From assembly GCF_047495875.1 (NCBI RefSeq), contig NC_092460.1:9228520-9292519 (forward strand): 64,000 nt of DNA, given 5' to 3'. This DNA comes from Pithys albifrons albifrons (lineage: Eukaryota > Chordata > Aves > Passeriformes > Thamnophilidae). The notes below the pieces were generated by a model. It worked only from the letters and a program-made list of their open reading frames with translations. It was not told where the DNA came from and did no database searches. Positions 26,401 to 38,239 of the stretch are shown in pieces; position 1 is the first letter of the stretch; every line of letters starts with the position of its first letter. The position numbers and the translations under genes are program-made.

Positions 26401-27980
26401 TCGGACCTTTGGATATCATCAAGGTTGAATTTCAGCCAAGACAACTAACAGCACTGCTTCAGATATTGCTCTGAGTAGTAATTAATATTTTTCTGAATTG
26501 TGTACTTGGGAATGAATCTTTTTAAATTGTCCCTTGGCCTAAATTGAAATAAAGTGCTAGCAAAATGAGGTAGCTACTGCATTTAGGTACATTACAAAGT
26601 GTTTACTACATGCGCTCTTTGATTCAGTTATTGTATATGGGCTATTATTTCACAGAAAAATTATATCTTTTAGCAGCATGACAATTCATACAAACCAAGG
26701 CTTTGTTACATACTAGCCAAAATAAACTTGGAGAGCTGCTGTTTTGTCAGGTGAGTTCTAGAGCAAGAAATGTAAAGCTTCCTGAGATCTTTCTTTTCTC
26801 TGTTCTTTTGATGCATTATGACAAGGCTTCTAGAGCTTAAGGTGACACAAAACACTTCTGTAAAACATTATGTGAAGTTGCTAATGGGATAGTAGTCACA
26901 TTAGGGTTAGACTGACACGAATGGCTGCTTGCGGCAACAAAAAACATGAGTGGGAGCCACCCACATGGAACAGAACTCTTGGAAAAAAATGCCATGTTTG
27001 GAGCCCTGCACAGGAAAAATCCCACTATGGGTTAGTTGTTGATTGCTAACATGTAATAAAGGAAAAGAAGTCAAACTACAGATGGAAGAGAGAAAAAATA
27101 AGTCTGCAAGATATGCATGAAAAGAGAATCCTTAATGTTGTCCTGGAATGGCAGGGAAGTGACAACCAAAGCTTTCTGTGTCCTCTGAAATCAAGATGAA
27201 AAACAAAATGCTTCCAAGTCTTTCAATACGAGCTGTGATCAGGGAGGGCATAGGGTGCAGACTGTACCTGAGGGCTTGAGGAGGTCAGGGTCACGTCCAA
27301 AACAGAGCCCAGTAGTGCTTTGCATGCCTGGCAGCACAGTGTGGTCACACTGCAGAACAAATTAAAGTACTCCACAATAGTCTATCATAGAGGGTTTCAA
27401 CTGACCCGAGAACTACGAAAATGCACAGTGGATGAACTCTCATAATTTTCCTCAAGTCTCTCTCTCCTATGTACTGCAGAGCAACTCAGTCCATTGGTTT
27501 GAAGTTTTTATGCTGGTCAAATATAAACACTAGAGAAAAATCACTGATGTTTGACTCCAGTTTTTACTGTGGTGCTGTTAAAATATTGCTCCTGAAAAGC
27601 CAGTTTGATTCAGAGATTTACCATGACCCAGTGTGGCCTCCAGTATCTTCCATTAGCCCATTTAAAAACCTGTACAAATTGTAACACTATTTCTTTTTCT
27701 GAACAGAGTAAATGAAAAGTCCATTTTGATGGTGTCTGCACTTTTTAGACCCTGAACAAGGGCTGAATAAACAGGAAATGAAGGTCAGGGAGCAAGAAGA
27801 GACAGAGAAGGTAAGGTGAGCAGAATGGTCAAAGATGCTGACAAATGGGCCAACACAAAGGGTGCTCCTTTCACACTTCAGTATTTAAAGTAGCTGTGAT
27901 TTCATGTGGAAGGAAGACAACAGTTGTGCTGCTGGGGAGTGCTAAAAGAAAAACCTGAGCATCAGTTACATTTCCAAGGT
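23431..27980. other. Gene-free stretch, nothing recognised
   Basis: Unique sequence without recognised exons or repeats. A minus-strand frame at 23892-24155 (87 codons) reads smoothly but matches no family known to me and lacks supporting signals. Confidence 0.5.
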
Positions 27981-27984
27981 ATTT

Positions 27985-28260
27985 TCAAACTTGATGCTCA
28001 ATGGCTTCCTATTAAGTATGGAATATTCTGTATTAATTCTGTAGCCTGTGATGAGCGGGCGCTGTGCCAACCATTTTGCATGGGGGCTGCCGAGCAGATG
28101 AGTGCTGAGCTCCATGGAAGATTTCATTTGTGTAAATGAGGAGGCCGTTATCACAGCACTAAAGGTCCTGCTTTTATAAAAAGCCTTCTGTGGCATTATG
28201 CACAAAACAACCTATTTATGCAGCATGAAAATATTTATGTGCATCGCTCCAGCTTAAAAA
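27985..28260. promoter_or_regulatory. Candidate conserved non-coding element
   Basis: About 275 bp in which CpGs are locally retained (for example in GAGCGGGCGCTG and GGCCGTTATC). They sit beside AT-rich motifs such as TATTAATTC, an octamer-like TTTTGCAT, CTTTTATAAAAAG and TATTTATG. This mixture differs from the flanks and resembles conserved vertebrate enhancers. The 10-bp symmetrical CTTTTATAAAAAG region could suit a TATA or MEF2-type factor. No conservation data were available. Confidence 0.3.
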
Positions 28261-31200
28261 GGGAATTTGCAATAGATGAGGGACATGAGAAAGGATTGGA
28301 GTGAGAGATAAGGAGAGATTAGAAAAGGCAGATCATGAAGTACATGACAGCAGTATGGGGAGTAAATCCCCACCACCACCACCTTTTTGTAAGACCTGGG
28401 CCTCAAGGAGGGTGTCTGGATCATTTATATAATTCCTATAGACTTAATTTTCCACAGGCAGGAAGCTGTATGCAAAGTTGCAGCTGCTGGAATGTGAGGA
28501 GATGCTGTGCTGAAGGCACTGATGGCCTTTGTAACCAGCTTTGTCCTTTCCAACCTCAATCTCTCACCCTCATGGGGGTCATGCCCAGGGCTTGTTGTTG
28601 GGCTGGGAGCTGCTGCAGAGCCTGAACTCCCTCTCCCACAGCTTAAAACAGGTAAAATTACTTGTGCAGGGACTCAGATGGACATGGCACAAGTGGAGTG
28701 ATACCAATGGGATGGTATCCTAAAAAAACAGAGCTAACTGTGCTCACTGTTTACACAGCTCAGACCCTCAATCCCTGTCCTTACACATGAACAAGTTTTC
28801 CAGGCTTTTTCAATTACTAAGAGTTTGTTTCACTGAAGTGAGCAGTTCTCTGAAGGGGTGCAGGGTCTGTGCCTGTGTGTCTCTATTTTCATTAGCTAAC
28901 CAGCTGTGGTTCAGCCACTGTCTCCTCACTGGCTTGCAGGAGCAGGCTGGGAGCAGGATGTGGCTCCACATACCCTCTGTCCCCTGCCTTCCCTGAAACA
29001 GCAGTTGCAGAGGAGTCTGCAGAAGAAATGGTTATTCCCATGCACAAAAGAACAGACGGGTTACTGGGAGCACAAATCTGATGAGGACACCACCAGCCCT
29101 TGCGTCCAGTCCCTGCCATACCAGGCAGCTCAAGTGCTCAGTCCCTTTGACAGCCACCTGGCACCCATCTGGTGAGACACATACATTCCCAGAACTGGGC
29201 AAAAAGATTAGGAATGGCTTCTAAAGGCTTTAGCACACAGCACCTATTTTGTGCTGTGCAAGGTCCAAGGCACTCAGCGCCGGCACATCCCTGCTTGGTT
29301 TTCCAGTATGTTTATCTGACCACAGTTACATTTCTGTGTGCAGAAAGGCAGTTCATGTGGCCTGTTGTCATGCAGTGAATCTCATTGCACTTTAGCAGGC
29401 AGGTATTCTACAGTGCTTTCAACAAAGGCTGTGAGTACAACATGAGGATATTTGTTAATTGCCTTTCAGCAATTCAGCATTGTTCTTGCTCCAGATGCAG
29501 ATGCACCGGTTCCTGGTTCTCCATGAGACAGATGATTCCATCTTAGGTAGCTCAAAAGGGCTTGTGCGTTGACAGATCAATGGGCTGGGAATGGGCCCTG
29601 TCAGCTCCTTGAAGACTTTGTGTGATATTTCAGAAATTGGCTCTGTGCTGCTTCTAACCTCCCCAGCACACATACACCCACTCCCAGCTATCAGGCTCTC
29701 ATTTGACTCTGTGCTCAAATAACATTTTAATTACTATTGGAGAGAGGGGAAAATGTTCTGTTGCTTTCTGTGGGAGCCTGATTTGACTGCAGACTCAGGA
29801 CAATGGAGGGTCCTGACTGCAATGGAGACAGCCAAGGTCAGTTCCTGGCATGTGATGGTACCCTGAAATGTGAGCAGGGACTGAGCACCTCCTGAAATAA
29901 AAATACCTGAATGCATGTGGGATCTGGAGGTGATCTCACACCCTAGCTGTAAAGTAATGAAAATCTTAATGCTCCAGTACTCACAGAGCTAATGAAAAAC
30001 TTTCAAGCCCTAATGCACACATAGTGACAGCCATGAAAGTACTGAAATAATTTCTCTCAGTTTTCTGCATCTTCCTATCTACTCCCCACCTCTCACTGTC
30101 ACTGCGGTTGATGGCTGCTGAAAAACCTGCTCCGGTTCCTACATCTGGTTCCTGACGTACAGGCCAGCAGTGTTGTGAAGGAGAGAATTCTGCTGCTCAT
30201 GTAAGCTGTCCTGTGTGTTGGCAGGGCTGTGAGTTTCAGGACAGAGTGATATATTTCAGCTCTTGTGAAATTTCTGAATAATCAGCTCATCAAAAAATAT
30301 CATGCAGAGTTCCCTTGTAGTCCTCTCCAACTTGCCACCTCTCCTGCCAATAGCTCCGTAGGGTGACCACAGCTTGGCAGAGCCCATTAGCAGAGCTCTG
30401 CAAAATCACTCAAGAGTAGAGCTGGCTAGAAAATACAATTTTGCTTCATAAAAAAAAACAAAACAACAACAACAACAAAAAAAAAAAAAAACGAAACAAA
30501 AAAACCATTTAGTGGGGCAGGAGGGATGTTTGCCTTGGAATTTCAAGATGAAGATTTTTTTCCACTGCTCCCTCCAGCACCCTCTTCTGCTCTCCTCTGG
30601 TCCCCACCCTTTTTTCTCCCAACTCCATATTTTAGAAGGTGATTCCAAGAAAATAAAAATTCTACTTAAAGTGGAAAAGACACTGGACACTGTTTGACCT
30701 ACCAGTGACCTCTTCCTGGCCCCCAGGACCAGAAGGCTCACTGCAGTACAGGCATCAACACACTGGCACTTTCTCCACCTTAGACTCCTGAGCAAGTTGT
30801 CCTTGGGCCCACATATTTTGCTGCAACTTCCCAGTTTCTTAGTTTGAGTTTTTCCAAGATACTCTTCTACTCAAACAGCTCAAAACCCTGCTGTTTGGGT
30901 ACCTGGGAGCTGGCAACCATGTCCCTATGCATGGTGAGCTGGTGGTAAACCTGAGCAGCAGCGCTGTGGAGACAAGGGGCCAACCAGCAGAGTCACTGGC
31001 CTGCCATCAGCTGCTCCTCTCAGTCTTGGGCTGCCTCCAGACATCCTTCTGTGCTTTCCCTTTCATTCTGGACACGTGTCTCTCAGTCCCAGGTGATCAT
31101 TGCTTTGGCTGTGAAGAGCAGACCTCCTAGCTGTGTCCTCTAACGATGCTCAGAGCTGTGACTCTGCAGGGAGGAGTCCAAGCTGGCTGCAGACCTTGTC

Positions 31201-31756
31201 CTTAAGGCAGACGGCAAATAAGGTGCAAAAATCAATGGTTAGTGCATTAGGATTAAAATGGAGGCATGAAAGCCTTACATGGCCAATGTTATTATATTTT
31301 TGGGGTCTGTGGTAGCTGCATTGACTGTGACACTTGGTTTACTAATTTTGTCGCATTGCAAACCCCTGTGTGCACACATGGGACACAACTACATGATTCA
31401 GCAAGGGTGGCTCCAACACAGGCTTCAAGCACCACCTTGGATCTGCCTCGATGCAGCCACAACTGCCAAGCATTTGCTCTGTCCCTCTTTACTTGTGTCA
31501 CCCTATCTCTTCCTGCTCAGGCTTTTGTTATTTCTTTTGTCACCATAGTGACAGGAAAAGAGTGATGATTGCTGGAGTAATTTCCTATATTAGCTAGCAC
31601 TGACTTTTCAACCTAAATCGGTGCTTCATTTTCCCTGTGCTCTGGCAGAGCCTCAGCGGAGCAGGATTAAAGAGCAGTGGTGGAAGGGAAGGGCCTCAGT
31701 GTGTTGCGGTGCTCCCAGCAATCCTCTGAGACAGCTGAGGAAGGGACAGGACTTCA
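28261..31756. other. Gene-free stretch with A-rich repeat
   Basis: No recognised gene. Several GC-richer patches (28330-29160 and 30880-31130) give overlapping short frames in several phases, a signature of composition rather than coding. The A-rich repeat at 30450-30504 is listed separately. Near 31250 an AGGATTAA word resembles an OTX/PITX site, but it is isolated. Confidence 0.5.
30450..30504 (+). repeat. A-rich tract with (CAA)n core
   Basis: A low-complexity A-rich run containing five CAA units around 30461-30477 and a 14-A run after them. The minus strand reads as T-rich. No retrocopy was identified upstream. Confidence 0.9.
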
Positions 31757-31761
31757 GGCCA

Positions 31762-32312
31762 CAGAATCACAGAATTTGCTGAGTTGGAAGGGACCCACAA
31801 AGGTCATCAAGTCCACCTCTTAGCCCTGCATAGGACCATCCCCAAGACTCACACCACGTGCCTGAGAGCATTGTCCAAATGTTTCTTGAACTGTCAGGCT
31901 TGATGCTGTGACCACTGCCCTCGGGAACCTGTTCCAGCACCCTGCCACCCTCTGGGTGAAGAACCTTTTTCTAATATCCAACCTAAACCTCCTGTAACGC
32001 AATTTCAGGCCATTCCCTTGGGTCCTGTCACTGGTCACTACAAAGAGCTCAATGCCTGCCCCTCCTCTCCCCATCACAAGGAAGTTGTACCTGCAATGAA
32101 ATCTCCCCTCAATTTCCTCTTCTCCAGCCTGAACAAACTAAGTTCAGCTGCTCCTCATACAACTTCCCCTCAAGGTTCTTCACCATCTTCACTGCCCTCC
32201 TTTGGACATTCCCTAGTAGCTTAATATCTTCATTATATCATGGAGACCAAAACTGCCACAATAGTCAAGGCGAGGCTGCACCAGTGCAGAGCAGAGTGGG
32301 ACAATCGCCTCC
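31762..32312 (-). mobile_element. CR1 LINE, 3' part of a 5'-inverted insertion
   Basis: The left edge shows the CR1 3'-terminal repeat in reverse complement (ACAGAATCACAGAATTTG). CR1-type blocks follow, such as GAGTTGGAAGGGACC, CATCAAGTCCA, GGGAACCTGTTCCAG, TCTTCTCCAGCCTGAA and ACCAGTGCAGAGCAGAGTGG. On the minus strand the right end encodes the last residues of the CR1 reverse-transcriptase reading frame (EAIVPLCSALVQPRLDYCG), then a stop-rich 3' untranslated part. It abuts, in opposite orientation, the piece of the same reading frame that should lie just upstream of it. That arrangement indicates one insertion with an inverted 5' end. Confidence 0.92.
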
Positions 32313-32540
32313 ATATGAAGTTCAACAAGGGAAAGTTCTGGATTCTGCACCTGGGATGAGGCAACCCTGGATGTATGTACAGACTGGGGAATGAGATGCT
32401 GGAAAGCAGTGCTGGGAAAGGGACCTGGATGTCCTGGTAGATGGGAAGTTGAATATGAGTCAGCTGTGCCCTGGCAGCCAAGAGGGCCAATCATGTCCTG
32501 GGGGCATCATGCACAGCATCACCAGCCAGGTGAGAGGGGC
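32313..32540 (+). mobile_element. CR1 LINE, inverted 5' part of same insertion
   Basis: In the plus direction this piece resembles the C-terminal portion of the CR1 reverse-transcriptase frame, starting at an MKFNKGK-like segment and ending at ITSQVRG-like residues. Frameshifts and stops make it non-functional. Its end corresponds to the residues immediately preceding those that begin the neighbouring minus-strand piece (EAIVPL). The two segments are therefore adjacent in the parent element but head to head here. Target-primed reverse transcription with twin priming explains this. The hexamer GGCCAC occurs at both outer edges (31757-31762 and 32538-32543), possibly a short target duplication or microhomology. 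Confidence 0.88.
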
Positions 32541-32543
32541 CAC

Positions 32544-33084
32544 CACATGTCCCACCAGGAATGCACAGAGAGGAGGAGAAGATAAAGTCTCATGGTCAGT
32601 GAAACCAGGAATTCAGGCACTTCTGTCTGTTCAGGGGCATGTGCATGTCTCCAGGGTGTATAGGAAGAGCTCCCCAGAGGTAAATGCTCTGACCAATGTA
32701 GCAAATGGGCAAAGACCCCAAACGTACCCCTAGCCCATGCCCTCTGCTCTCCGCAGCCCTGGCAATGGAGCCCAAACCAGGGCTGGGACCAAACCCGGGC
32801 TCCCGAGAGGGAAGGAGGTGGCTCAGTGCAAACTCCTGCTCTCTCCCAGGCTTCATTACCCATGTAGGGCATCTCAGAGAGATACCCAGGACACACACAC
32901 AAATACATACTTAAAAATAGAGATCATTAAGTACGCAAATGTGTTTAAAGAGCAAACAAGCTACTGAAAAGCAGAGAAAGGTCACAAAATATGAAATGAA
33001 AGCAGCTCTTCTGTTCCCTGTGCCGGCAGAGCCGGTCCCTGCCTCAGAGGATATATTAAGAAGAGTCAACCTTCATTTCAAGCA
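32544..33084. other. Short gene-free stretch
   Basis: No gene recognised. A short (AC)n run lies at 32891-32901. Overlapping frames on both strands between 32519 and 32908 reflect GC-rich composition. Confidence 0.5.
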
Positions 33085-33365
33085 CGCTGCCTTTTGTCCT
33101 CCTATCACAACATTAACATTATCCCCACATAATTTTATGTATTTAATTTTACAATAGGCTGTGTCAGTGAGCACTGCCTGTAAATATTTGATCACCACCG
33201 TTCCTCTAGGATTATCTTATCAAGAGTAAAGATATTAAAATAGAAATCTTGTCATGTTGCTGCCTTTATGCTTCCAGCCTAAGAGTTGATTGACAGAAAA
33301 TGAACTGCCTGAACTAGCTCTAAAGTGTCTTTTCACTGAGAGTTTTAATGCCAGAGGCTATAGAA
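33085..33365. promoter_or_regulatory. Candidate enhancer with PBX-MEIS site
   Basis: A perfect match to the PBX-MEIS/PREP composite consensus, TGATTGACAG, lies at 33287-33296. The surrounding block is AT-rich and has homeodomain-like (AATTTTATGTATTTAATTT), GATA-type (CTTATCAAG) and forkhead-like (GTAAATATTTG) words. PBX-MEIS sites are common in conserved developmental enhancers. The motif is visible; enhancer function is inferred. Confidence 0.35.
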
Positions 33366-36300
33366 AAAAAGGTTAGCTAGTCATTGGAAACTAATGCCTT
33401 GCTGTAGTTATAGAGCTTTTGTACTGAAGATTAAAATATATGAATCTACTAGGGGTATTTTTACAAGTGTAAAATGGCGTTGGTCTTTTTGTATCTTTTT
33501 GCTGTCTCTAATGAGCCTTAAAAAGAGCCTTTCCTTTTCTTCCTGCACTTGAATATTAGATGCAGCTTCACTGCAGCTCACAGACACAGGCTGAAGTTTT
33601 GCAAGAGTAAGCTCTTGACTTATCTAACCTACAAAATTTCTTTTTGGTGATAAAATGGCTTGTGAGCCAGGACTAAATGTTCCTGCCTAGCTTGGAATAT
33701 CACACCAGTATAGACAAGTCAAGATTTCTATTTATGGCCAGTTAAAGACACACCAGTAATGCTCTTTTAATGTTACAAAATTGCCCCAAAATTGTCATGT
33801 GCCTGAAGAGCACCACGCTGCAAATATATCACAGTCCCCCAGGGCTTACTCAGCCTGTGCTCCAGCACAAATCAATGCGAGTTTTTGCTGGAGTAAGGAC
33901 CCAAGTGCCAATTCAGGAAAGTACCTAAGCCTGACCAAACTTTAATCACAAACTCATGCTCCTTAGAAATCAATAAAGACACAAACTGGCTGGGGCAAGG
34001 GGACAGTGAGGGGTGTGGGTCCCACATCCCTGCAACTCCGGCACCCAGGTGGGCAAGGGACCAGTGGTTCCTGGCATCCCAACGTCCAGAATAAATCTGC
34101 CTTTGTCTTGTCACGATCCTGGATGGCATGAGAGGGTGGTAAGTTTACAGATCTGTCCTATTGCAATGACAAACTGTGGCCACTTATGTTAAACCACCCA
34201 AGGCCTTTCCAGGAGGTAACAAAAAAGTTGCTCTTGGGTGGCTGAGGCTGGAGTGGCCACAGGCACAGCGACCTGGAGCAGTCTGTGTTAGCCAGGGCAG
34301 CCCTCCTACTTTTTTCCCCTCCACCATGAACAATAACTGTATGAAAGGAAGTTAATTTCACATTAAGAAGCCTATTGTTGAGCTGTCATAAAGGGATTTA
34401 CATGGGTGGCTCAATTAACAGCAATGGGTGGTCCTCTCTATGCCCTCCATGGGCTCAGAACATAGAGAAGCTTGTTCTAACATTTCACTTATGTGAAAGG
34501 TCAAGAGCTGTGGTTTTGTTCAGTGTGCTCAATATATTCAATTAAAATATACTGGTGTATTCATCAGCTATTAACTGTGTTTACAATAGCTGTAATTAAA
34601 CAGGTACTTCCCTGTGAAAGGAAATCTTTCAAGACAAACTCTGACATGGCGACAGAGGAGAGCAAGAATTTCCCAGGTCTCCAGTGTGGGTTTGCCTTGT
34701 GTCTCTCTCCACATGAATCCCTCAGCCACTGAAGTTTTCCTTTCCCTGCTGCTGGAACAAGAATGGCTTGATGGTGAGGGGCTGGCCAGATCCAGCTCCT
34801 GCGTTTCCCTTCCCTGGGCACGCTGGGGGTGAGCTGAACACCAGCAGTGCTGGATGCTTGGCAGCCCTGGGGGAATAAAACCAGCCAGGCAATTTTCTCA
34901 ACCTGCAATTCACTTGCAGAAATATGAAGTTCCACTTAGGGCCTCGGGATAAGAAATAAGGAATAAGAGAAATTCAGCTGCTCAGGAGTGTTAACAAACT
35001 CTGAGGTTTAGAGTGTTTAGCAGCTGGTGGCCTCCAATTCAATGTTTGGGAGAGTTAAAACCACACACCCTGCTTTGAAAACTTCCTCCAAAGGGTCTGA
35101 AATGAAGAAAAACCCCAACAAGGCAGACTAGAGCAAAGCAGAGGAAGGAACTGAAGGACGCAAGAAGTAATTACCTGTGCCAATTGTTCTAATTATATAA
35201 CCCCAGCAGACAATGATAGCAATTGTTTGTGCTCTTAAGATGAATAGCAGGGAAATGGAGATACAGTAGAAAAATAACACATATTAAGGGATTAGTATTC
35301 ATTTTGCCAGAAAAGGGGATGTGTATTTACATTAGTCAGAAAGCAGACATGCAGAGAGATGGGTGACAGCAGGGAGAAGCATAGCAAGAAAACCAGAACG
35401 TGGTTGTGATGAGTTTCCCTGGTAGCTGTGAAAAAGGGACTGTTGAGCCAGGCATGATGCCACCAGCCCTGATTGATTATATCCCAGCTTTTTTTTGCAT
35501 CTGACAGCATCCAATGTGCAGCTGCAGATGTCTCCAGGCACAGGGCTGGAGTGGGGCTCCAGAAGTCCAGTGCCTTGGTGCACAGCTGCAGGACAGTGCA
35601 CCACGTGTGGTAAACTGAGTGTGCTTCCCCTTGTCGTGGGGCTTTGGGGGACAACAGGGTGCTTCTTAGCTTTCAGGTCCCTTCACTTAATGTATCTCAA
35701 AGCTCCTTGTGTGTTTGGGCCCTTCTCCTCACCTGGTTCCCTCAGCAAACACTGCTGTTCCTCTGCTGAGGCCTGTAATGCAGATAGAGAGTAATCAAAG
35801 TAAGTTTCAGCTCAGTTCTTGAAAAACCTTTCCTTCTATTACTGGCCTCTATTAGCCAATTCCCTACCTATTTCTTAGTGATTTAATTAATCCCCATTTT
35901 CTCCAGCATGGCTTATATTGTTAGATATTCAGAGCACAAAGGCAGGGGATTCACTTAAATCCTTGAGGAGGAGGACTGTTGGATTTCCTTTATCTGCAAG
36001 ATCAGTTAGGGATTTCAGGTTAATCTTGCTTGGTAAATCATGTTGCATTTTATCCCATTTGCCTTCATGTCATTGTAAATGGTCTTTCTCTGCAGAACTG
36101 CCCAGTTCCTGCTGTTGGGCACCCAAGGCAGCTCCTTCAGTGCCCAAAAAACACAACAAAGTGTGTAAACACCTAAAAAAATCCTGGGTTTTGCTGAGTT
36201 CCTGCTGGGCGATCAGGAGCTAACTTGATGTGGGCTGGGGGATTTGGGATTTAATTTCTGCACATCTTAACCCACAGTTCTGCATTCAGACTCTTTACCT

Positions 36301-37546
36301 TGTACCTTTAGCTCATACTCATGCAAAAGCCAGGCATTTTTCCTGCTTTGAGGAAGAGGGCTCATAACACTTTACTTGCCCATACACTCCTGTCCTGTGC
36401 TCCCATCCAGCATCCCTTCAGTCTGCTCTCCTTTGTCTTTCCAATGCCCTATGGTTGTAGAAGTTGTGTATTTACATAGCTTTTCCTAGGTCTACCTAAG
36501 CAAGTCTCCTTCATCCTTTCCCTCCCTGACCTGTTCACACGGCTTGCTTTGTTGCCAAGACTTCCTCTTTGTGCCACTTAGATTCTGTCAATTCTTGGTC
36601 TTTTTAAGAAGACATTTTTCATCCATTTCTGATTTCAGCTCCTACCAAAAAGTTTATTTTCCCTTTTAACTGAGGCAGTTTCCAGATCCGAAGCAGGTGG
36701 TCTGTCCCCACCTGCTCACTGTGCAATGATGCAGATGGTGGAGTTGCAGAACTCCATGAGTGGCCAAGCACTTTATAAATTTCAAGCCAGAGATATTTAA
36801 AAAAAAAAAGGCGCCTTCCTAGGAAAAAAAAAATCAACATAGCAGTTTCAGGTAGCTGCACACAGGCAGGAAAGTCACACTGCCTTCAGTCTGCCCAGAT
36901 GTGCGTGTCCCAGATAAACTGAGTTTTCTGGGCACTGTCCACATTCTCAGTCTCCTCCAGCAGCACTTGCAAGCCCCACTGAGCCCCCTAACCAGAAGGG
37001 AAGGTAATGCTGAATCCCAAACCTCTCCTGATATAAACCAGGCTGCAGATGATAAACAAACATCAGTAAAATATCTACACTACAGATACGAAACAGAGGG
37101 TTTCTAGTCAAATTCAGCACCTGAGAAGCAAAGCATGCCTTTCCACCCCTCAGTCTCCTCTCCAAAGACCCAGCCATTGTTGCTGGCCCTGCAGCAGGGC
37201 TCCAGCTCTGCACTTTTCTCAGCTACAATTTGCAGTGACTTTTGGACTAAGTTGAGGCAACAATTGTCAGTAAAACAAGGGGAGAAATTAATAGTCACAA
37301 GACAGCAAGCCCCAGGTGTGTACACACCTGTGCATCTCCCACAGGACAAACTTCAGCACACTTCATGTTTATCTGGTCTAAACACAGACAGATGCCATGA
37401 AATGCTGAGAGAGGTGGCAACAGGGGAATGGAAATCCCATTGTTTATAGAGTGACACGAAGAGAGAGAGAAATAAATACAAATGCTCAGACACAAGCTCA
37501 ACCCAAGATGCTCCAAGCACAGTCACACTTGGCTGGACAGGAGGGG
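33366..37546. other. Gene-free stretch, nothing recognised
   Basis: No exon or transposable element recognised. About 35160-35290 is AT-rich with AATTA cores (GTAATTACC, CTAATTATA) and CAATTG E-box-like words, and could be a weak regulatory candidate. The open frames between 35290 and 35800 overlap on both strands and match nothing known to me. Confidence 0.5.
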
Positions 37547-37579
37547 CGGCAGCGGCAGCAGCAGCAACAGCAGCAGCAG
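37547..37579 (+). repeat. CAG/CGG trinucleotide tract
   Basis: Eleven triplets: CGG CAG CGG, then CAG units with one CAA interruption. In one plus-strand frame this reads as polyglutamine with arginines, and on the minus strand as polyalanine. No flanking frame resembles a gene, so it is treated as a short, interrupted microsatellite in non-coding DNA. Confidence 0.9.
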
Positions 37580-37734
37580 AGGTGCTGCACAGCCCATAGT
37601 GGTGGGGACTCCCCCCGACCTTCTGGGCAGGTGATGTGGGCACTGCTGAGCACAGCTGAGCCAGGCACCAGGGCCACAGCCCTCTCTGCAAGATACTTAT
37701 GTTCACTAGATTAAGACAATGTATATCAAGATGT

Positions 37735-38230
37735 AGCTATAGGAAGTTTTCAGGTATTTATATATAGAAGTCTTGCTATATCTAAACCCCAGTATTTTTT
37801 AGTGTTTAAAATGTATGCATATATATATAGTTATATGCATATATATATACACACACACACACATATATGTTGGTAGTATATGCACATACAAAGACCTTTT
37901 ACAAGACTTTTATACATAACACACACACATATATGTACACATGTATAAAATGTTTATGTATGTGTATATATTTATATTATAATAACTATATTAATTATAT
38001 TACATTATATATTATACTACCTTGTATTATACTACCTTTTATTATACATACATTATATATGTATTTTATATCTAATATAAATTAAGTCTATAAAGGTATT
38101 ATAGAAGGTTACATATGGATTTGCATGTATATATGTATATTAATATGTATATATATAATTTATAAAATTATTATGAATTATAAATATAACTCTCTATACA
38201 CACAGTATTAAATATTAGATTATATACATA
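37735..38230. repeat. AT-rich block with (TA)n and (CA)n repeats
   Basis: About 500 bp composed almost wholly of A and T, with TA dinucleotide runs (around 37820-37849), a CA run (about 37850-37862), scattered ACACACACA near 37920 and many TATATGTATA-type words. Several portions are near-palindromic (for instance TTATATGCATATAA-like). It is low-complexity DNA, probably prone to slippage and length polymorphism, and any open frame inside is meaningless. Confidence 0.9.
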
Positions 38231-38239
38231 TTATCATGC

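Noticed and set aside
37451..37714. Polyglutamine-containing frame over the CAG tract
   Set aside because: The frame is short, starts without supporting context, and the opposite strand is equally open as polyalanine. The tract is a microsatellite.
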